From assembly GCF_000243815.2 (NCBI RefSeq), contig NZ_AHMT02000060.1, positions 16,001-33,432 on the forward strand: a stretch of 17,432 bases of DNA, read 5' to 3'. The stretch is from Leptospira alexanderi serovar Manhao 3 str. L 60 (GTDB lineage Bacteria > Spirochaetota > Leptospiria > Leptospirales > Leptospiraceae). Made by a program: the position numbers and the translations under genes. This document shows positions 1 to 17,432 of the stretch, piece by piece; within the stretch, counting starts at the first letter, position 1; every line of letters begins with the position of its first letter. The notes under the pieces are model-generated. The model was not told where the DNA came from and did no database searches. It saw only the letters and a program-made list of their open reading frames with translations.

Positions 1-57
1 CAAATCTTTAATTCCAGTTTTAAATTTCGGGACGGGAATAAAAAATTCCGGTCTTTA

Positions 58-2006
<1,949 letters not shown>

Positions 2007-2117
2007 TTCTTTTTTTTCGTTCGGGAATTACGATCGAAAGCATCGTTGAAGGATGAGAGTCCATTTCGAAATTACTAGTAATCCGGTAGTGTCAGCAATC
2101 CTGTGTAAATAACTTTC

Positions 2118-3476
2118 TTAAAACGAATCCAATTTCAATCGATCTCCGAAAAGAATCGAAAACTGATTCATCGCTTGAACTCGAGCGACTCGGCTCTCTA
2201 AGGATCGCTCGTCATCCCAATCTTGAATCGGCATGGTCCATTTTTTAGACATATTATTCAAAGCTAAATAGAGAAGCTTGATTGCCGCCTCATCGTTCGG
2301 AAACGAACCCCGATTCTTGATAATCTTTCTTAAGCCCATATTCATGGATTCGATAGCATTTGTAGTGTATATCGCCTTACGAATGTTAGGTGGATAGGCC
2401 AAGAAAGGAATCACCGAATCCCAATTACTTCTCCAAGACTTGCTGATCATCGGATACTGACTGTCCCATTTGGTTGAAAAATCATCAAGGCTTTTCTTAG
2501 CAATTTCTTCCGATGGAGATTTGTAGATGGCCTTTAGGTCGACTACCAACTCTTTCCTCTGTTTGTAAGAAACCCATTTCAAAGAATTCCTAACCATAGG
2601 AACGATACAAAGTTGAACTTGTGCATTAGGAAAAACTGATATGATTGTATCCGGAAATCCTTTCAATCCGTCGACACAAGCAATTAAGATATCTTCAACG
2701 CCTCGATTCTTTAAGTCGGTTAAAATCTGAAGCCAGAACTTTGCCCCTTCGGTTCTTTCTACCCAGATCCCAAGAATCTCCTTTGTGCCCTGTAGATTGA
2801 TTCCTACTGATCTCTACATAAAGGAGTACCGCCAATTTTAGCACAAATCCCCGTTTAGACGCAGAATTTTGGACACTCTATTATGTAGATTGATTCCTAA
2901 AGCCAAATAGAAGGCTTTGTTCACGACGTGGTTGCCATCTCGAACCTTCACGATCAACGCATCCATGATGAGAATCGGATACACTTTATCCAAGGGTCGA
3001 TTCTGCCATTCGATCACTGTTTCCATTACGGAATCCGTTACTTGAGAAATTAAATCCGCCGAGACTTCAACTTGATAAATTTCTTTCAGGTGTTGAGATA
3101 TTTCTCGAGTTGTCATTCCGCGTGAATACATCGAGATGATCTTTTCATCGAAGCCGGTAAATCGTGTCTGTCCTTTCCGGATTATCTGAGGTTCAAAGCT
3201 TCCGTTTCTATCTCTCGGTACTTCCAAGTCAATTGTCCCAAAGTCTCCTTTGAGCTTTTTGCTACTTTTTCCATTTCGGGAATTGCCTGTGTTATTTCCA
3301 GTCGAGGAATTTTTCTCATACCCAAGATGATGCGTCATCTCTCCTTGCATCGCTCGTTCAACAAGTGATTTGGTGAGTTGTTTTAAGAGGCCTTCGTTTC
3401 CGATCAGCTCTTCGGGGGTTTTACCTTTGATTAATTCATCGAGTAGTTCTTCCGCTCGATTCTTCGGTTTGCTCAT
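2118..3476 (-). pseudogene. IS256-family (mutator-type) transposase, interrupted
   Basis: Without the 93-bp insertion this is one uninterrupted frame of about 421 residues, the normal length for an IS256 transposase. The DDE triad is visible: first D in ILIMDA, second D in the CVDGLKGF segment (around 2670), E in the TTNAIESMN segment (around 2350). The N-terminal region with EMTHHLGYEK and the middle EVPRDRNGSFEP are classic family signatures. The insertion lies between the first and second catalytic Asp, keeps the frame, but brings in two stop codons (TAA then TAG), so only a 212-residue N-terminal fragment can be made from 3476. The C-terminal part has no stop codon up to the insertion. 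Confidence 0.9.
2791..2899. repeat. 16-bp direct repeats bounding a 93-bp insertion
   Basis: TGTAGATTGATTCCTA occurs at 2791-2806 and exactly again at 2884-2899. The sequence from one copy to the start of the next is 93 bp, with 77 bp unique between them. Removing one copy plus the 77 bp restores a continuous IS256 transposase reading GINLQGTKEILG. The repeat encodes part of that conserved stretch in the transposase frame, so it is native target sequence duplicated at the insertion. The origin of the 77 bp is unknown to me. Confidence 0.85.
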
Positions 3477-3539
3477 ACTGCTTTATCCTTGTTACTTTTT
3501 CTTTTTTCACAAGTCATTTACACAATCGAGATGACACCT

Positions 3540-3938
3540 TCAATTATTGATTAAATTGGGGTATTTGAAGAAAGGATGATTCGAATTTGTGGTTCTTGAA
3601 TACTTTCTTTGTTTTTCCAAAAGAAGGCAATTGCTCTTTAAAAGCCCAAAAACCTTGTCTCTGCCCATTTTAATGCAATATTCTTGCAGGACAGGTTTCA
3701 ACATCTCATAAAGTTTTCTGCCTCCCGTTGCAGGCAAAAGATGCCGAATTCTTTTTACTTCATTAAGAAGTAGTTCTTCTCTTGAAATTAATTCCTTACT
3801 CGTTTTAGGTATGAACTTTTGGTAAAACGCCTGCCGAGACTTTCCGAAATATCGGCAAGCGTTCGATATGTTGATCCGTATATTCAGCTTCCCTAAAGCT
3901 CTTCCGGCCTCTTCGATACAAGATGTCCATAGTTTTTT
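3540..3938 (-). pseudogene. IS3-family transposase OrfB, N-terminal fragment
   Basis: About 132 residues in the frame of the downstream IS3 reading frame. It includes the HTH_21-like region ([15 protein letters not shown]) and [14 protein letters not shown]. All of the rve/DDE integrase core is missing, because the reading ends at the border with the IS256 copy, so it cannot be active. There is no ATG start; in an intact element this part would be made by frameshifting from orfA at the A-run near 3933-3940. A 65-residue frame beginning at 3737 is just the tail of this fragment. Confidence 0.8.
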
Positions 3939-4263
3939 TTAGATCTATCTTTAAATCTCTCGCTGCAACTTTGACTAAACTCTTGTAAAGTACATTCTCT
4001 ATCGTTACATTCGATAACGCTTTTTCTAGTTCCCGGATCCTTTTCTGCGCTTCTTTGAGCTGATTCAATTCATTCTCCGTTTCCACTCTCACTATTTTAC
4101 TCATCAGATGATTCTTGCCATACTTTTTTATCCAACCTCGGATTGTCACTGATCCTGGAATTCCGTAGTTTTTCATCGCCTGGTTCTGGTTGTATTTGCC
4201 ACTCTCTATTTCCTTGATCACTTTCATCTTGAACGCTTCGCTGTAACGTCTGATCGTTGTCAT
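3805..4263 (-). CDS. IS3-family transposase OrfA (HTH protein)
   Basis: The helix-turn-helix subunit of an IS3-type transposase, normally about 100-115 residues. Residues 1-60 ([20 protein letters not shown]...[11 protein letters not shown]) are the DNA-binding domain. The [19 protein letters not shown] stretch is the coiled coil used for OrfA/OrfAB multimerisation. From about residue 110 the frame leaves the family sequence and runs on for some 40 unrelated residues while orfB runs in another frame. The run of eight A residues (complement of 3933-3940) marks the switch, so the 152-residue length is probably an artefact of a changed run length. A ribosome site (GGAAGGGAAA) precedes ATG at 4263. 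It cannot move anything without OrfB. Confidence 0.8.
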   Translation of the reverse strand: MTTIRRYSEAFKMKVIKEIESGKYNQNQAMKNYGIPGSVTIRGWIKKYGKNHLMSKIVRVETENELNQLKEAQKRIRELEKALSNVTIENVLYKSLVKVAARDLKIDLKKTMDILYRRGRKSFREAEYTDQHIERLPIFRKVSAGVLPKVHT

Positions 4264-4304
4264 TTTCCCTTCCTTTTTCTGACAACTTTTTCTAGGACGC
4301 TACA

Positions 4305-4719
<415 letters not shown>

Positions 4720-4730
4720 GTCAATACCGG

Positions 4731-4824
<94 letters not shown>

Positions 4825-4826
4825 AC

Positions 4827-4861
<35 letters not shown>

Positions 4862-4878
4862 TGTTTTCTGGTCCGGAA

Positions 4879-6228
<1,350 letters not shown>

Positions 6229-6243
6229 AGAGCGCTCCTGAAG

Positions 6244-8355
<2,112 letters not shown>

Positions 8356-8889
8356 ATGGGTCGGGTTCTTGCAGTTTTTTTCATTCTGAGTTTGTTTGGG
8401 ATTGTTTTTTATATTTTTAAACCTTCTCCCATCGATCCGCTGGCGTATTTTCCCCCGGAGCCTCCTCCAATGGAAGGGGCCTATACTTCCAATTCGTTGC
8501 TTTTGAAAGCCGAACTGATCGGCTTAGGAAAATTACAAGGCCCCGAGGACATGGAGGTCGACGATCAAGGAAATATCTACTCGGCGGACGGAAACGGAAC
8601 TTTTTATCTCGCTCTTTTTACGGTCAGAAATCCTTTGATGGACCGTATTTTTCATCCTCGTCCCGCTTTGAAATCTCTGATCTCAAAATTGCCTAGATTT
8701 TTCTGGCTTAAGGCCCAACCTTACGGATTCGTTTTGCTTTTGGATGAGAATGCGACTCCGCTTCGAAGTTTTCAGGAACCGACCGGAGAACATCTCAAAG
8801 CGATCACTTCCGTAAAGTATAAGAACGGATTTCTCTATTTGTGAAGTTTTTACAACGATCGTATTGGGAAATACAAATTGGATCCCTGA
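8356..8889 (+). pseudogene. SMP-30/strictosidine-synthase-like propeller, decayed
   Basis: This frame begins like the strictosidine-synthase-like/SMP-30 propeller family: an N-terminal membrane anchor (RVLAVFFILSLFGIVFYIF), then PIDPLAYFPPEPPP and LQGPEDMEVDDQGNIYSADG. Residues 81 onward (FYLALFTVRNPLMDRIF...[29 protein letters not shown]) match the end of such proteins. Family members are usually around 350-400 residues, so roughly 200 residues of middle blades have been deleted in frame at about 8593-8600. A TGA at 8842-8844 then interrupts the conserved ending: [22 protein letters not shown], where family members have LYLGS. A GGA-to-TGA change explains it. The remaining 14 codons run to the natural stop at 8887. 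It lies 70 bases before the acyl-CoA dehydrogenase. Confidence 0.85.
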
Positions 8890-8947
8890 GATGGTCGAAA
8901 AATACGCGAAGAAAAAAAACTATCCCGTAAAGTTCGGTGCTTTCGGG

Positions 8948-10136
<1,189 letters not shown>

Positions 10137-10156
10137 TATTAGAATTAGAGAATATT

Positions 10157-12323
<2,167 letters not shown>

Positions 12324-12502
12324 GCGAATCGTACAATGCGTTCGATCATATGCGTCTGAATTCTGACGATCCGAATCGGACTCCTTTCGAGATTTTGGAA
12401 AGGTGTTTTAAGAGGAACCCGCTTTGAGAATTTTAAGAACGAGAAAAAGGTCGACGAAATGGGTGGCTAACGTCTAAACTGGTTGTCGTCTGTGCACGGT
12501 TG
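12324..12502 (+). other. Intergenic spacer before the histidine kinase
   Basis: These 179 bases hold no supported gene. A frame through 12324-12427 stays open and ends ILERCFKRNPL, with an internal ATG at 12350, but it lacks a ribosome site and is probably chance. No clear -35/-10 pair precedes the kinase, which may be read through from the cassette. Confidence 0.3.
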
Positions 12503-14627
<2,125 letters not shown>

Positions 14628-14633
14628 TATAGT

Positions 14634-15290
<657 letters not shown>

Positions 15291-15326
15291 AGGTTTTCTC
15301 CTAAAATTTTTTAAATTACTTATTTC

Positions 15327-15368
<42 letters not shown>

Positions 15369-15420
15369 CTAAAATTCTTCGGTCAATTTTGACCCATTCT
15401 GTCCGAAAAGTTCAAACGAT

Positions 15421-16170
15421 TCATTTTCTTTTTTCCGTAAGATAGAATAGGGAAGGGATGTAAACCAAGGTGACGAGTAGTTCCAGGGCGAGACCTCCGA
15501 CGATCACTGTGGCGAGAGGTCTTTGGATGTCGGAACCGATTCCACTTGCGATCGTCGCGGGTATGAGACCCAACAAGGCCAAAAGGACCGTCATGATTCT
15601 CGGTCTGAGCTGGATGACGGCGGCTTCGATCACGGATGACTTCAAATCCTTGTTTTTGTTTTTCTCAAGTATATGCAATAATCTTGATATAAAAAGAACT
15701 CCGGTCATAGTGGAGATTCCGAAAGTGGAATTCTCGCTCCTCCCGGACCGGTTACGAGTAACGTGCGAACCGAATCGATCGAAGAACGGAAATCGTTCGT
15801 GTATCTCACGACGATTTCGAATCTTTTAAAATCGTCATAGAGAATTCCGACTTTTTTTCCTCCGATCGCCGCTTCCATGGTATCTAAAATCTCGGAAGTG
15901 TTTATTCCGTATCTCGCCGCTTGTTTACGGTTGATTTCGATCGTAAGCTGCGCCTAATCCGCGTACGGCGAAACTTTGATCCCCTCTGGTGAGCGTATGG
16001 CCGCCTGTGTTTCTATTATTGGAAGAGATTGTTTCAATGACGTCGCGTATGGAAAGATTGTAACGATAGATTCGATTGGGAGAAGTTATGATGTGATACT
16101 GTTTTACCAAACCTCCAAAGTTGATTACGTCCGCGACTCCGTTTACCTGACGTAATGCGGCATAACGTTA
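15421..16170 (-). pseudogene. CzcA/CusA-type RND metal efflux pump, deletion remnant
   Basis: Three separated pieces of an HME-RND transporter (full length about 1,030 residues) are joined on the minus strand. Piece one (about 16165-15950) reads LRQVNGVADVINFGGLVKQY then YNLSIRDVIETI and RGLG, from the first porter region. Piece two (about 15950-15727) reads [36 protein letters not shown] and [12 protein letters not shown], from the second porter region. Piece three (15721-15421) reads [31 protein letters not shown] and [12 protein letters not shown], the C-terminal membrane domain. Some 450-500 residues are missing at the first junction and about 150 at the second, where the frame also changes. 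Residue estimates are from memory of the family. The N-terminus is absent. It cannot be a working pump. Confidence 0.85.
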
Positions 16171-16450
16171 CCCACAAGTATTTGGATCCGAAGATAAATC
16201 TGTCGGAATTACGACAAATCCTCTGTGAAACCCAGAACGCGCCCCTTAGGAAGCGTTGTGCCTGAGTTATACCTTTCGCGCCCTAAACACCGACCCATAG
16301 GAAGGTGTTTGCTGAGTTTTCTTCGAGCGACCCGTAGGGAGTTGAGACATTATTATTCCGATAAACAATAATCGGAATTCAATAAATTGCTCTCTACGGA
16401 TCGCAATTTAGGAAGCGTTGTGCCTGAGTTTCCCCGTGTTTGGCTCGGAG
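16171..16450. repeat. Hairpin repeat cluster, conserved loop and variable stems
   Basis: Non-coding. Three hairpins share a 12-nt loop of the form G-[AC]-[CT]-C-C-N-T-A-G-[GA]-[AG]-A. A: 16236-16257, stem AACGC/GCGTT. B: 16285-16310, stem AAACACC/GGTGTTT. E, on the minus strand: 16383-16410, stem TAAATTGC/GCAATTTA. A degenerate loop copy without a proper stem is at 16329-16340. A 23-bp stretch (TTAGGAAGC...CTGAGTT) is identical at 16246-16268 and 16408-16430; the second copy lacks its left arm. Copy B ends in a similar GCTGAGTT. The 16327-16341/16390-16404 inverted repeat arises from loop copies in opposite directions. No transposase is coded within it. Function unknown. Confidence 0.7.
16355..16378. 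repeat. Perfect 8-bp hairpin inside the repeat cluster
   Basis: ATTCCGAT (16355-16362) and ATCGGAAT (16371-16378) are exact reverse complements around the 8-base loop AAACAATA. It lies between two loop copies facing opposite ways. It does not share the 12-nt loop of the other hairpins and has no T-tract on either side, so it is not an obvious terminator. Confidence 0.6.
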
Positions 16451-17015
16451 GAGCCTGTTGAAAAAGAGATGCAAAATTTGTGAAGCTGCTAGATTTGCGT
16501 AATGGCAAAGTTCAAGAATACGGACCCGAATCAACTTAGGATACATTTTTAGATTTTCAGGAATTGATCGGAGAGGGACATCCGATCCACGGATTTAAGA
16601 AAGTTATAGATCGTTTAGATTTTGAGAATTTTGAAAAGAATTACCAAAACGATGAAACAGGTCGACCTGCAATATCACCTAAGAAAGTAATTTCAGCACT
16701 TTTCTATTCGATATTAATCGGAAATCTCTCAATGAGAGAACTGTGTAGGTTATCGAAACTCAGAGCCGAGTTGATCTATCTTAAAGTGGTTTTATCGGCT
16801 TTGAAACGATTTCTATCGACGGAACGAAGATCAAAGCGAACGCAAATCCTGACGATATTGGAGACTTACTACTCGGACGCATGAAAATGATACTCGAAAA
16901 TAAACGGTCGGTTTTGCAAAAGTACAACGGTTCTCAAAATTTAAGTCAAATCGGGAAATCTCGACTTTTTAGAGGAAGATTCCAACATTCTAATTTTCGA
17001 AATAGTTTATCATAA
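16451..17015 (+). mobile_element. IS1182-type insertion sequence remnant
   Basis: The left boundary is placed near GAGCCTGTTGAAAAAG at 16451, a sequence I associate with ends of IS1182/IS5-like elements; this assignment is tentative. The transposase begins at 16502. The right end is not recognisable, and the region to 17112 before the next transposase start shows no clear terminal repeat. The element is both frameshifted and internally deleted. Confidence 0.55.
16502..17015 (+). pseudogene. IS1182-family transposase (DUF772 type), broken
   Basis: ATG at 16502 opens MAKFKNTDPNQLRIHF and stops at once. Adding one T to the run at 16546-16550 restores the frame to LDFQELIGEGHPIHGFKKVI, followed by DRLDFENFEKNY, GRPAISPKKVISALFYSILIG and NLSMRELCRLSKLRAELIYL, the well-conserved N-terminal DUF772 region. 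At about 16782 the sequence jumps in another frame to GFETISIDGTKIKANANPDD, a part that normally lies some 40-50 residues further on, so an out-of-frame deletion has occurred. The remainder drifts to a stop at 17013. The longest free frame (16564-16884) is a chimaera of real and shifted sequence. Confidence 0.8.
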
Positions 17016-17112
17016 CGTGAGTTCGGCCTAAGGAGGAAAAAAGAGAAAATCTTGTACAGAAAAGCGCCAGATCACATATTGAACTAAATTTCCAGCAAGA
17101 AAAGGGTTAAAT
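17016..17112. other. Spacer between two transposase remnants
   Basis: This short stretch should include the right end of the IS1182-type element and the left end of the IS982-type element, but I cannot identify either terminal repeat. AAGGAGG at about 17031-17037 resembles a ribosome site but is too far from the ATG at 17113 to serve it. AAAAGGG at 17100-17106 is a better placed, weak candidate. Confidence 0.3.

Positions 17113-17432
<320 letters not shown>

Larger units (their letters stand above)
2089..3537 (-). mobile_element. IS256-family insertion sequence, inactivated
   Basis: The element is bounded by imperfect inverted repeats of about 27 bp: 2089-2115 starts GTGTCA, and the complement of 3511-3537 also starts GTGTCA. 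Both share TGTGTAAAT and ACTT further in. It spans 1449 bp, or 1356 bp without the 93-bp insertion inside the transposase, which is normal for IS256. The expected 8-9 bp target duplication is missing: 2080-2088 reads AATCCGGTA and 3538-3546 reads CTTCAATTA. The right end lies directly against a truncated IS3-type orfB, which suggests insertion into that element and later loss of one side. Confidence 0.85.
3538..4304 (-). mobile_element. IS3-family element, truncated by the IS256 copy
   Basis: This is the left part of an IS3-type element (similar in layout to the Leptospira element IS1500; that name is not proven here). It contains complete orfA and the first part of orfB and ends abruptly at 3537/3538, where the IS256 terminal repeat begins. 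The outer end is probably near 4304, where the complement reads TGTAGCGTCCT and starts with the TG expected of IS3 ends. The far end and most of orfB, including the catalytic core, are absent from this window. Confidence 0.75.

Noticed and set aside
1..57. Hairpin GGAAT-AAAAA-ATTCC as terminator of the dehydrogenase
   Set aside because: The stem is only 5 bp, with no T-tract, and the region is too short to judge.
2791..2899. 16-bp repeat as the target duplication of the IS256 element itself
   Set aside because: It lies inside the transposase gene, far from the element ends at 2089 and 3537, so it belongs to a separate event.
12350..12427. Small gene starting at ATG 12350 after the phosphatase-fold gene
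   Set aside because: It has only 25 codons, no ribosome site and no recognisable motif.
16222..16437. Possible CRISPR array or integron attC cluster
   Set aside because: Repeats are irregularly spaced, differ in orientation and have variable stems; there are no unique spacers of equal length, no cas genes, no integrase and no clear attC core sites.

Overview
The window looks like chromosome from a pathogenic-clade Leptospira whose genome is decaying (L. borgpetersenii, L. weilii, L. santarosai or a relative). This is an inference from the moderate GC, the mix of IS256-, IS3-, IS1182- and IS982-type elements, a spirochaete-style lipobox, frequent TTG starts and the number of broken genes. No 16S or typing marker is present, so the species is not fixed.

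Layout. (1) 58-2006: a zinc alcohol dehydrogenase (minus) divergent from a PaaI-like hotdog thioesterase (plus). (2) 2089-4304: an insertion-sequence scar. An IS256-type element carries a 93-bp insertion that breaks its transposase, and it abuts an IS3-type element that has lost most of orfB. A short orphan reading frame (4425-4556) follows. (3) 4645-4805: tRNA-Ala(UGC) and tRNA-Ile(GAU). (4) 4879-8045, minus: a cyclic-nucleotide-binding regulator, a membrane acyltransferase overlapping it by 4 bases, and a YVTN beta-propeller lipoprotein. They form a probable operon read towards the tRNAs. (5) 8356-12323, plus: a wrecked SMP-30/strictosidine-synthase-like gene, then a tight cassette of acyl-CoA dehydrogenase (frameshifted), aminoglycoside-phosphotransferase-like kinase, DUF6285-type protein and histidine-phosphatase-fold protein. 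(6) 12503-14627: a membrane sensor histidine kinase with two frameshifts, converging on a YfcG/YghU-like glutathione S-transferase (14634-15290). (7) 15421-17432: a graveyard with an internally deleted CzcA/CusA-type RND pump, a cluster of hairpin repeats, an IS1182-type remnant and the start of a frameshifted IS982-type transposase.

Functional reading. Acyl-CoA dehydrogenase next to an APH-like kinase reproduces, as separate genes, the two catalytic modules of animal ACAD10/ACAD11. Those enzymes phosphorylate 4-hydroxyacyl-CoAs and then eliminate the phosphate. By analogy the cassette may feed hydroxylated fatty acids into beta-oxidation, which fits an organism living on long-chain fatty acids. 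As read here, the dehydrogenase has an extra A in an A-run.

The most unusual non-coding signal is at 16236-16410. Three hairpins share a similar 12-nt loop, while their stems have unrelated sequences that stay self-complementary (5, 7 and 8 bp). Conserved loop plus covarying stem points to selection on structure.

Five inferred frameshifts, in four genes, all lie in A or T runs, so real decay and homopolymer sequencing error must be separated before the pseudogene calls are accepted. The SMP-30 nonsense codon, the RND deletions and the IS256 insertion cannot be explained that way.
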